Assembly: GCA_900757335.1 (NCBI GenBank)
Contig: CAAENL010000234.1
Coordinates: 1 to 6,978, forward strand
Reading direction: 5' to 3'
DNA from: Clostridia bacterium
GTDB lineage: Bacteria; Bacillota; Clostridia; Oscillospirales; Acutalibacteraceae
DNA length: 6,978 nucleotides
Of the stretch, positions 1 to 6,135 are shown in pieces. Below the pieces are notes generated by a model. The model saw only the letters and a program-made list of their open reading frames with translations, did not search any database and had not been told where the DNA came from. Numbering within the stretch: the first letter of the stretch is position 1; each line of letters begins with the position of its first letter. The position numbers were made by a program, and so were the translations under genes.

Positions 1-288
1 CACAGTTTGTCGCTATGCCTTTCAAGTGCTTTTTATTCAGGTAATATTCATTATACTTACGAAGAATATCTTGAACATTTGTCCGATACTCAAAAATATT
101 CAACTTTTAACAGTAACTATAAAATTTCTCTCAATCATGAAAATACTTTTAAAAATATAGATATTACAATTCACTGCGATAAATGGGTGATGATTTCAAA
201 AAATAACAGTCCTGCAATTCATTTTGTTATACACCATCCAAAACTTAGAAACGCTATTGAAAATTTTATTGCACCAGTAAAAGATTGA
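1..288 (+). CDS. 3' end of an unrecognised protein gene
   Basis: The reading frame is open from the first base of the window and stops at TGA 286-288, giving the last 95 residues of a protein whose start lies outside. The visible part is mixed polar and hydrophobic with no membrane segment. It ends in a distinctive stretch, HFVIHHPKLRNAIENFIAP, preceded by a KWVMISKNNSPAI segment. From memory this tail resembles the C-terminal half of some uncharacterised Firmicute helix-turn-helix regulators, but no DNA-binding domain is visible here, so I assign no function. The gene converges on the ABC importer operon and shares a bidirectional terminator with it. The codon use and the gene-like protein composition support a real gene. 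Confidence 0.7.
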   Translation, partial: HSLSLCLSSAFYSGNIHYTYEEYLEHLSDTQKYSTFNSNYKISLNHENTFKNIDITIHCDKWVMISKNNSPAIHFVIHHPKLRNAIENFIAPVKD

Positions 289-309
289 TTTTATAAAAAT
301 CTTAAAATA

Positions 310-360
310 AAAAAACAGGTCATCAACCAAAAAATTCTTATGGGCGATGTGCTGTTTTTT
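310..360. terminator. bidirectional intrinsic terminator between convergent genes
   Basis: AAAAAACAG at 310-318 pairs with CTGTTTTTT at 352-360. After a two-base internal mismatch, CATC at 321-324 pairs with GATG at 346-349. The loop is about 21 nt. The A run on one side and the T run on the other give a U tract in both directions. It therefore serves the plus-strand gene ending at 288 and the minus-strand ABC operon ending at 384. Confidence 0.75.
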
Positions 361-383
361 AATTTAAAATATAATTTTTGTTT

Positions 384-1130
384 TTAAAGTTTTGAGTATA
401 ATTCTTTTACATTTATATTTTCTCTTTCTTCGCCGTTTAAATCCATAATCAAACCCGAATTTCCAAGCATTATTGTCCTTGTGCCGAGAGTTAAAGCATG
501 CTTCATATTGTGTGTAATCATTAACGTTGTAATTTTATAGTCGGAAGTTATTTTTTTTGTTATATCCAAAACTTTTTCTGAAGATTTCGGGTCAAGTGCA
601 GCTGTGTGCTCATCCAAAAGAAGTATTTTAGGTGTGTTTAAAGTCGCCATAAGTAACGTAATTGCCTGCCTTTGTCCACCTGACAAAAGACCTATTTTGG
701 TTGTTAATTGATTTTCAAGCCCTAAGTTTAGTTCTTTGAGTCTATCTTTAAATGAATTTCTGATATTTTTATTAAGTGCAAAATTTAGACCTCTGCGATT
801 TCCTTTAAGTAGAGCCAGAGATAAATTTTCTTCAACCGTCAAATTCGGTGCCGTACCTTTTAAAGGATCTTGGAAAACTCTTCCGATAAATTTTGATCGT
901 TTAAATTCAGGTATATTAGTAACGTCTTTACCGTCTATAAAAATTTTTCCGCTGTCGGGAAATTCCGTTCCGGAAATGAGATTCATAAGAGTTGATTTAC
1001 CTGTTCCGTTGCCTCCGATAATTGTTACAAATTCGCCTTTATCAACTTTAATGTTGAAGTCTTTAAAAATATCTTTTTTATTTATCATATTTTTTCTGAA
1101 AGTTTTATTTATATTTTTTAATTCAAGCAT
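384..1130 (-). CDS. ABC importer ATP-binding protein (TrpZ-like)
   Basis: This is a cytoplasmic ATPase of 248 residues that powers the importer encoded by the two genes before it. Walker A is GGNGTGKST at residues 39-47, with K45. The Q-loop glutamine is Q87 in RVFQDP. The ABC signature LSGGQRQ is at 149-155. Walker B is ILLLDEH with D173 and E174, and the switch histidine is H207 in ITHNMK. All catalytic elements are intact. The start ATG (1130-1128) overlaps the permease stop in a TAATG arrangement, with an AGGAAAGGCGG purine-rich site just upstream, so translation is coupled. It is the last gene of the operon and is followed by the bidirectional terminator. The family is certain. Tryptophan as substrate is inferred from the binding-protein family and from the Trp-codon leader. 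Confidence 0.93.
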   Translation of the reverse strand: MLELKNINKTFRKNMINKKDIFKDFNIKVDKGEFVTIIGGNGTGKSTLMNLISGTEFPDSGKIFIDGKDVTNIPEFKRSKFIGRVFQDPLKGTAPNLTVEENLSLALLKGNRRGLNFALNKNIRNSFKDRLKELNLGLENQLTTKIGLLSGGQRQAITLLMATLNTPKILLLDEHTAALDPKSSEKVLDITKKITSDYKITTLMITHNMKHALTLGTRTIMLGNSGLIMDLNGEERENINVKELYSKL

Positions 1131-1999
1131 TATTTATTTCCGCCTTTCCTGGTGAAAAATTTTTCCCTTAAATTCGGAACAGCCAGTAAAGCCGTAGCAA
1201 TCGCAGCGGTAAAAAGTTTAAGATCGCTCGGATTCATACCCATTGTAAGAACCAAATAAATTATAAATTTATAGCATATTGAACCCAATACTATACAAAA
1301 CAATTTTACTGGTAATGAATCCTTTTTTATAATTGTTTCTCCTATTATAATGGAAGCAAATGCAATAACAATTACCCCGATACCCATATTTACATCGGCA
1401 TATCCTTGGTTTTGAACTACCAAAGCTCCCGAAAGTGCACATAAAAATCCGCTTATCATAAGAGCTGTTATTTTACTTAAATTTGTGTTTATTCCCAGTG
1501 AAGCGGACATTTTTTCGTTGTCTCCGCTTGCTCTTATCGCTAATCCAATTTGAGTTTTAAAAAATAAGCAAACTATAAAAAGCATCAGAAAAGCTATTAT
1601 GGATCCAAAAATAATATCACTGGTGTTTGAGCTTCCCAAAAATTTAAAAATAGTATTTTTTCCTAAAATTGAAATATTTGATTTACCCATGATTCTTAGG
1701 TTTATAGAATATAATGCTATCATCACGAGTATTCCTGAAAGAATATCTTGTATTTTAAGTTTTGTATTTAAAAATCCGGTTAAAAGCCCTGCAAAACATC
1801 CTGAAATTCCTGCGATAAACAAACTAAACACGGGATTAAACCCATTTAATATCATTATACCGCAAACACTTCCTCCAAGGGTAAAACTTCCTTCTGTAGT
1901 CATGTCGGCAAAATTTAAAATTCGGAATGTAATATAAACACCCATTGCCAAAACAGAATACAGCAGTCCTTGAAATATAGTGGAAATAATAATATTCAT
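1130..1999 (-). CDS. ABC importer permease (TrpY-like)
   Basis: A 289-residue, strongly hydrophobic membrane protein of the branched-chain-amino-acid/ribose permease superfamily (BPD_transp_2 type). I see about eight membrane segments, roughly at residues 4-26, 40-76 (probably two), 82-103, 128-147, 175-195, 205-222, 230-252 and 262-275. The N-terminal LAMGVYITFRILNFADMT block is typical of permeases that work with this binding-protein family. The cytoplasmic loop GLAIRASGDNEKMSASLGIN (152-171) is the likely contact with the ATPase. The ATG overlaps the binding-protein stop as ATGA (1999-1996), with GGAG upstream, so the two are coupled. It would form the substrate channel. The importer class is clear; the substrate is inferred. 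Confidence 0.9.
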   Translation of the reverse strand: MNIIISTIFQGLLYSVLAMGVYITFRILNFADMTTEGSFTLGGSVCGIMILNGFNPVFSLFIAGISGCFAGLLTGFLNTKLKIQDILSGILVMIALYSINLRIMGKSNISILGKNTIFKFLGSSNTSDIIFGSIIAFLMLFIVCLFFKTQIGLAIRASGDNEKMSASLGINTNLSKITALMISGFLCALSGALVVQNQGYADVNMGIGVIVIAFASIIIGETIIKKDSLPVKLFCIVLGSICYKFIIYLVLTMGMNPSDLKLFTAAIATALLAVPNLREKFFTRKGGNK

Positions 2000-2955
2000 C
2001 CTACTTCTCCTTTTAATTTTTCTGGAATTTCAATTTTTAATTTTTCTATTAATTCGTAGTTTAAGTTGAGTTTGGCTTTTTTGGAATACTCTACAGGCAT
2101 GCTTTGAATATTTTCTTTTTTTTCTAAAATTTTTACAGCTTGGTGGGCTGCAATTTTTCCCAAATCATAGTAATTAATTCCGTATGTTGCTGCCGCTCCT
2201 CTGGATATCATGCTGTCTTCCGCACAGACAATAAATTTGTTGTTATCTGAAAATATTTTTGATATTTGAGGCATGGATGCGAAGGTGATTTTATCAATAG
2301 GGGTATATAAAGCATCAACTTCTTTTGCCAAATGTTCAGCTACTTGATTTACGTCTTGTATTTGAGAAACAGAAACCATTTTACACTCTAGTCCCATTTC
2401 ATTTATCTTCCTTTGTGCAATTTTTGCTTGATATTCCGGACTTGGATCAGTTAAAGAATATAGTATACCGATTTTTTTGACATTTGGATTAAGTTCTTTA
2501 ATCAGTTCAACAATTTTATCAATCGGAGCCAAATCCGAAACTCCTGTTATATTTGTTTCTGGTTTTTCCGGTGATTTTATTATTCCTAAATCTTCAAAGT
2601 CTGTTATTGCCGTAGCCAAAATAGGTATGTCTCTTGTTTCGTTTGCCATTGTTTGGACACATGGCGTTGAAATTGCCAAAACCAAATCTTTTCTGTTGTT
2701 TACGAACTTTTGAGCGATTGAAATACAGTTTGACAATTCTCCTCCGGCTACTTGGATATCAAGTTTTATATTTTTTCCTTCTTCGTATCCTAAATTTTTA
2801 AGTTCATCTATAAATCCTTGTCTTGCACTGTCTAAAGATTCGTGTTCAACGATTTGCATTATGCCTATTTTAATTTCAGAATTATTTTTACATCCCATTA
2901 ACAAAAGTAAGATAAATAATGGTATTAAGTATATTTTTTTAATTAATTTTTTCAT
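1996..2955 (-). CDS. ABC importer substrate-binding lipoprotein (TrpX-like, ABC_sub_bind family)
   Basis: A 319-residue extracellular binding protein. The N-terminus is MKKLIKKIY, a hydrophobic core and the lipobox LMGC, with the lipidated cysteine at residue 22, so it is anchored to the outer face of the membrane. The body follows the ABC_sub_bind (PF04392-type) pattern: IGIMQIVEHESLDSARQGF near 31-48, an AQKFV segment near 81, an ISTPCVQTMAN segment near 95-105, NITGVSDLAPIDK near 135-147 and KKIGILYSLTDPS near 160-172. This family includes the streptococcal TrpX proteins that bind tryptophan. The start ATG at 2955 has AGAAGG seven bases upstream. It lies behind a long leader with two short Trp-containing ORFs, which supports an aromatic substrate. 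It could still bind another amino acid. Confidence 0.9.
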   Translation of the reverse strand: MKKLIKKIYLIPLFILLLLMGCKNNSEIKIGIMQIVEHESLDSARQGFIDELKNLGYEEGKNIKLDIQVAGGELSNCISIAQKFVNNRKDLVLAISTPCVQTMANETRDIPILATAITDFEDLGIIKSPEKPETNITGVSDLAPIDKIVELIKELNPNVKKIGILYSLTDPSPEYQAKIAQRKINEMGLECKMVSVSQIQDVNQVAEHLAKEVDALYTPIDKITFASMPQISKIFSDNNKFIVCAEDSMISRGAAATYGINYYDLGKIAAHQAVKILEKKENIQSMPVEYSKKAKLNLNYELIEKLKIEIPEKLKGEVG

Positions 2956-2983
2956 TTTGACGCCTTCTCATATAAATTTTATT

Positions 2984-3034
2984 TTAAATTAAAGTCTTAA
3001 GAAGCCATCGCGTATCGTAATTAAAAAAAGTCAT
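2984..3034 (-). CDS. second short leader ORF with one Trp codon
   Basis: ATG at 3034-3032 is preceded by a near-perfect GGAGG (3047-3043) at a spacing of eight bases. It opens a 16-codon frame, MTFFNYDTRWLLKTLI, ending in TAA 2986-2984. The single TGG is at 3007-3005. It sits just after the attenuator terminator and 28 bases before the binding-protein gene, so it is transcribed only when that terminator is read through. GGCTTCTTA at 3006-2998 can pair, with one mismatch, with TGAGAAGGC at 2970-2962, which holds the binding-protein ribosome site. A ribosome held at this TGG would keep that site open. I know of no homologue; translation is inferred from the strong ribosome site. Confidence 0.5.
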   Translation of the reverse strand: MTFFNYDTRWLLKTLI

Positions 3035-3052
3035 ATAATTATCCTCCAATAT

Positions 3053-3091
3053 AAAAAGCCGAAAACACTTTAACGGTTGTTTCGGCTTTTT
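3053..3091 (-). terminator. attenuator terminator hairpin (segments 5:6)
   Basis: On the minus strand AAAAAGCCGAAA (3091-3080) pairs perfectly with TTTCGGCTTTTT (3064-3053). The 12-bp stem has a GCCG/CGGC core and ends in five U. The loop is about 15 nt. Its 5' arm is also complementary to CGGCTTTT at 3120-3113, so it can be disarmed by an alternative helix. Confidence 0.85.
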
Positions 3092-3190
3092 AAAATTAGT
3101 TTTAATATATACAAAAGCCGTTACAAATGTTTTTACATGTTTGTAACGACCGCAAAGAGAATTACGCTACAAACACGGTTACTTGTAGCA
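3053..3190 (-). promoter_or_regulatory. six-segment transcription attenuator, probably tryptophan-responsive
   Basis: Minus-strand RNA segments: 1 = GCTACAA (3189-3183), 2 = GTTTGTAGC (3174-3166), 3 = GTTACAAAC (3147-3139), 4 = TTTGTAAC plus CGGCTTTT (3127-3113, sharing C3120), 5 = AAAAAGCCGAAA (3091-3080), 6 = TTTCGGCTTTTT (3064-3053). Pairings: 1:2 gives 7 bp. 2:3 gives 9 contiguous pairs, extendable to 13 with two G-U. 3:4 gives 8 bp, extendable to 11. 4:5 gives 8 bp (CGGCTTTT with AAAAGCCG). 5:6 is the 12-bp terminator. Each helix excludes the next. A ribosome stalled at the leader TGG (3199-3197) would cover segment 1, allow 2:3, free 4 to pair with 5 and permit read-through. A ribosome reaching the stop codon would cover segment 2, allow 3:4 and let 5:6 terminate. 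The pairings are seen directly; the mechanism is inferred by analogy with classical trp attenuation. Confidence 0.75.
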
Positions 3191-3235
3191 GATACGCCAA
3201 CTGTTAAGTTTTAATTCAACATGTGGATTTTTCAT
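3179..3235 (-). CDS. attenuator leader peptide with one Trp codon
   Basis: ATG at 3235-3233 follows AAGGAG (3250-3245) at nine bases, a strong ribosome site. The 18-residue product is MKNPHVELKLNSWRICYK, stop TAA 3181-3179. The single Trp codon is residue 13 (3199-3197). The last codons and the stop lie inside and just before attenuator segment 1, so ribosome position decides which RNA helix forms. It is the first ORF after the promoter of the importer operon. The peptide probably has no function beyond translation, although a nascent-chain role such as Trp-dependent arrest like TnaC cannot be excluded with only one Trp codon. Confidence rests on the ribosome site and the fit to the RNA segments. 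Confidence 0.7.
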   Translation of the reverse strand: MKNPHVELKLNSWRICYK

Positions 3236-3271
3236 GTTGCAATTCTCCTTGCTGTAGTATATTTTATACAC

Positions 3272-3299
3272 ATAATACCATTAATGTAGAAAAATTCAA
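3272..3299 (-). promoter_or_regulatory. sigma-A-type promoter of the importer leader
   Basis: On the minus strand TTGAAT (3299-3294) is followed after 16 bases by TATTAT (3277-3272). Transcription would start near 3265, about 15 bases before the leader-peptide ribosome site. A second A/T-rich box, TATAAA at 3268-3263, could also act as the -10. Confidence 0.5.
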
Positions 3300-3331
3300 G
3301 CTATTATTTAAAATTTATAATTGTTTTTTAT

Positions 3332-4741
3332 TTAAGCTTTTTTCTCTCTTGAGTAAAACTCTTTTAATTTTTCTTCGGTAATTTCTGAAACTCGTTTTTT
3401 GTGTTCTTCTACGATTTCAATTAACCTTTTGATTAATAACTCCTTGACTTCACCGCATGTAAGTTTTCCTTCGTCAAAATCTTTGTAAATTTGCTTTAAG
3501 AGTTCGTCATCGGTTTCAAAAAAGTAAAGATATTGACATGCCACGTCAACATTTACATCTCCTCCGAGTTTACGATGCTGTTCAAGCGTTCCGTCTCCTC
3601 GCGATCCTGAAAAAGCGTATTTATTGACTTTTCTTCTTATCTCGTCAGGAGTATCCGTTAAGAATATTGTTGCATCTGTTGATATGCTGGAACTCATTTT
3701 GCCGCTATTTCTGTCGCCATCCGCTCCGTTTTTGTTGAATGTAAGAGGAGGGATAAATTTACCTATAATCGAACAAGGGCTAAACATATGTTTTATAGGA
3801 GATGAAAGAGGAAGCGAAACTGATTTACTTCGAATTCTTTTATTCATATTTTCAGATATTGTTCTGCACAGTCTGAAATAAGGATCCTGATCTACTGCAT
3901 AGGCAACAAGGCATAGTGCGGGTTTAGTAAATAAATGAGGATATGCTTGATAAAATGAAGCTGCACATTGGTATATCGGCCAATCAATCATTCCGGGATT
4001 TGCTTGATCATCGAATCCGAATGTTTTTTGGAGTGTATGAAATGTTACGCATTTTCTCATTTCAGTTACCAACTCTTCGTATTCTCTGCACGAAAGTCTG
4101 TAATCGTGATTTGAAAATATAAAAGTCTTTTTAGGATCAAATCCAACTGCTATAATATCTTTCGCATTTTTCATTCCCAAATCATAAACAGATTTGAAAG
4201 GCATATTTTTAAAATAAAATTTTTCATCGTCAGACATTTGTATAACTACATTGCAATCGAATGCATCTTGAAGATATTTGGTAAACATAAACGGTGCCAA
4301 ATGTCCGATATGCATTGCATCTGAGCTGGGTCCTCGACCAGTGTAGACAAATATGGGACAAGTTGCGTTTGGGTTTACTGCTTTTTCATTTAAATAATGT
4401 TCATAGGCATCCAGAATTTCGTTGAATCGCCTGTGAGAGAAAAATATGCCGCGTCTTATCCAAGGATGCATTTCAATTGATTTTCCTGACCTCATCATTA
4501 ACGATTCCCACCTGGATATAAGAGCAGGTGTTAGAGGTTCGACGCCGAATTGTTCCAAAACCGCATCGTAGTCCACACGACCTTCAACTTTCCAAGGTGT
4601 TATCGTGAACGACGGAGATTTGGCTGCTTCTCCTACTTTTTCCACAGGTTCGTGTGGAGGATCCATTGCACTTACCGACAGTGGCATAATGCTCATAGAA
4701 AACAGTGTTGAAAATAAAACTGAAGTTAATTTTTTTATCAT
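3332..4741 (-). CDS. trpS: exported eukaryote-type tryptophanyl-tRNA synthetase
   Basis: A class I aminoacyl-tRNA synthetase of 469 residues that would charge tRNA(Trp) with tryptophan using ATP. It is of the eukaryotic-cytosolic/archaeal kind, not the short bacterial TrpRS. Landmarks: RRGIFFSHR (97-104), YTGRGPSSDAMHIGHL (133-148, HIGH motif at 144-147), VIQMSDDEK (166-174, with Q168 and E173), the GFD block (200-202), Q258, AVDQDPYFR (282-290, Q285), and the KMSSS loop (348-352). The expected ATP and tryptophan contacts are present, so it looks active. The segment between DQDPYFR and KMSSS is longer than in human TrpRS as I recall it. No WHEP domain is present. It starts with a clear Sec signal peptide: MIKK, a hydrophobic stretch, then VSA before M26. 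I chose ATG 4741-4739, which overlaps the decarboxylase stop (TAATG) and has AAGGAG upstream inside that gene. An upstream in-frame TTG has no such support. About ten cysteines follow the signal peptide. Confidence 0.93.
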   Translation of the reverse strand: MIKKLTSVLFSTLFSMSIMPLSVSAMDPPHEPVEKVGEAAKSPSFTITPWKVEGRVDYDAVLEQFGVEPLTPALISRWESLMMRSGKSIEMHPWIRRGIFFSHRRFNEILDAYEHYLNEKAVNPNATCPIFVYTGRGPSSDAMHIGHLAPFMFTKYLQDAFDCNVVIQMSDDEKFYFKNMPFKSVYDLGMKNAKDIIAVGFDPKKTFIFSNHDYRLSCREYEELVTEMRKCVTFHTLQKTFGFDDQANPGMIDWPIYQCAASFYQAYPHLFTKPALCLVAYAVDQDPYFRLCRTISENMNKRIRSKSVSLPLSSPIKHMFSPCSIIGKFIPPLTFNKNGADGDRNSGKMSSSISTDATIFLTDTPDEIRRKVNKYAFSGSRGDGTLEQHRKLGGDVNVDVACQYLYFFETDDELLKQIYKDFDEGKLTCGEVKELLIKRLIEIVEEHKKRVSEITEEKLKEFYSREKKA

Positions 4742-6135
4742 TATTTCTGCTCTCCTTGACAATTTTTTAAATCATTCACCAATTCTTTGATTACTTTTTG
4801 ATCTTGATATGGGAATATAATTATATGTGCTTTTTTTGCTCCGGATTTATCGCTAAAGCATGACAGTTGATATTTTTTGCAAACATCGTCACTTGGTGCA
4901 TCTACAACAAAAATATTTGAATTTTTGTTTCTTATAAAGCTTATGCACTGCTTATCAAGACATTCTATAAAAAAATTAATATTTTTTATGTAATCATTCG
5001 GTTCGGAGTGATGCAGTATGTCAATGATCTGTTGTTTGGTGGAAAACGGCATTATATCGCGTGAACCGCAAGTAGTACTGTCAGTTTGACCGATATAATC
5101 TATGTGTTTTCCAAAAGCGTGTTTTGTGCTTAAAAGTACGCTTTTAACAGTCGGTACACCTATATATTTATGCAAACTTGCACATATAGAATCAATGTTA
5201 AGATTTTTAATATCTTTAATAACAGGGGCGTCTAACTGATTGTTTGGTATACCTCCGAACAGAGCAGCGTCAACGTGCACATAGTAAGGAATATTTTTCG
5301 ATATCAGAAAATCAGTTATTTTTTTAACATCATCACATGAACCGTATTTGGTTGTTCCCCAAGTCAAGATTATATTAGCCGGTGATTTTGTTTCATTGTA
5401 ATCTTCCATAATTTGTTTGAACAAAGCATCACAATTTATCGATTCGTCATTGTTTGAATTCTGAGAAATTATCCTTCTTTTGTAATGTTCGGAATTTTTG
5501 TATATGCTGTAGTGAGCGGATTCGCAAAAATACAATATTCCGTCGGGATGTTTTTGAAATGCCGTGTTTATGGCCCATTGATTACTTTCCGAACCGCCGG
5601 AAGTTACGTACCCCCAATAATTATCTTCTATCCCAAATTTTTTTGCGAATAATTCTAAGATGTCTTTTTCGATTTTTTTGGAGTCCATTTGGTAATTTCC
5701 GGTTTCATTTACGTCACCACAGTTATTGGCTAAAAATCCACTTTTTTCAATATATTTGAAAACATTCACTAGTTCTGAACATTCACACATGTTTGCAGGA
5801 TATCCAAAGTGATGAGTTCTAAGCATAGTGTTTTTATCGTAAAAATTCAAACATTCCAAAACTGCATTTTTAATTTTTTCCGTGTTTTCTTCGTATGAAT
5901 CGATTGAAGACATATAATCTTTTATTTTTAGATTGAAAATTTCTTGTAAAATAGGTTTGAGATTTTCTTTGAGTTCACTAGAACTTTTAGATGTTTCCAA
6001 TACACCTTTTATTGATGAGTAAAAATTATGCTCTTCGTCTAAACTTATTGCATGGGTTTGCATATTGTTAAAGCTTGAGAGGATAAAAATCAAGGAACAT
6101 AAGCCTGCTAATTTTTTACGTTTATAAATGTACAT
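4741..6135 (-). CDS. exported PLP-dependent group II decarboxylase (histidine/serine decarboxylase type)
   Basis: A 464-residue fold-type I PLP enzyme expected to remove the carboxyl group of an amino acid to give an amine. It matches the bacterial histidine decarboxylase/plant serine decarboxylase branch: HHFGYPANM (108-116), NNCGD (137-141), WGYVTSGGSESN (174-185), the PLP-stacking H208 in ESAHYS, GTT (260-262), HVDAALFGG (287-295, PLP-contact D289) and SLHKYIG (320-326), with K323 as the Schiff-base lysine. All core residues are present. The substrate is not fixed by what I can see: histidine, serine and an aromatic amino acid are all possible. The N-terminus is a Sec signal peptide (YKRKK, hydrophobic 9-22, THA before residue 30), followed by a helical, charged region of about 75 residues before the PLP domain. 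Fourteen cysteines follow the signal peptide. AAGGAG lies 11 bases before the ATG. It heads an operon with the TrpRS gene, to which it is coupled. Confidence 0.88.
   Translation of the reverse strand: MYIYKRKKLAGLCSLIFILSSFNNMQTHAISLDEEHNFYSSIKGVLETSKSSSELKENLKPILQEIFNLKIKDYMSSIDSYEENTEKIKNAVLECLNFYDKNTMLRTHHFGYPANMCECSELVNVFKYIEKSGFLANNCGDVNETGNYQMDSKKIEKDILELFAKKFGIEDNYWGYVTSGGSESNQWAINTAFQKHPDGILYFCESAHYSIYKNSEHYKRRIISQNSNNDESINCDALFKQIMEDYNETKSPANIILTWGTTKYGSCDDVKKITDFLISKNIPYYVHVDAALFGGIPNNQLDAPVIKDIKNLNIDSICASLHKYIGVPTVKSVLLSTKHAFGKHIDYIGQTDSTTCGSRDIMPFSTKQQIIDILHHSEPNDYIKNINFFIECLDKQCISFIRNKNSNIFVVDAPSDDVCKKYQLSCFSDKSGAKKAHIIIFPYQDQKVIKELVNDLKNCQGEQK

Noticed and set aside
736..1155. 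Plus-strand ORFs opposite the importer, TrpRS and decarboxylase genes
   Set aside because: They are antisense shadows of well-supported genes with no ribosome sites or recognisable protein features.
2956..3300. T-box riboswitch for the Trp importer
   Set aside because: No T-box consensus (GGGTGG...ACCGCG-like antiterminator bulge) is present. The leader has a translated ORF and alternating helices instead.
3295..3345. Terminator after the TrpRS gene
   Set aside because: AAGCT/AGCTT arms exist, but the stem does not continue inward and there is no GC core, so a terminator is not supported.
4664..4666. Internal ATG (M26) giving a cytosolic TrpRS
   Set aside because: Only a weak GGTAAG-like site precedes it, and M26 falls exactly after the predicted cleavage site. 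Possible in principle but unsupported.
4742..4762. Upstream TTG start for the TrpRS gene, adding seven residues
   Set aside because: TTG lacks a ribosome site and the added MSRRAEI comes from the AAGGAGA site itself read in frame. The ATG at 4741 is properly spaced and starts the signal peptide.
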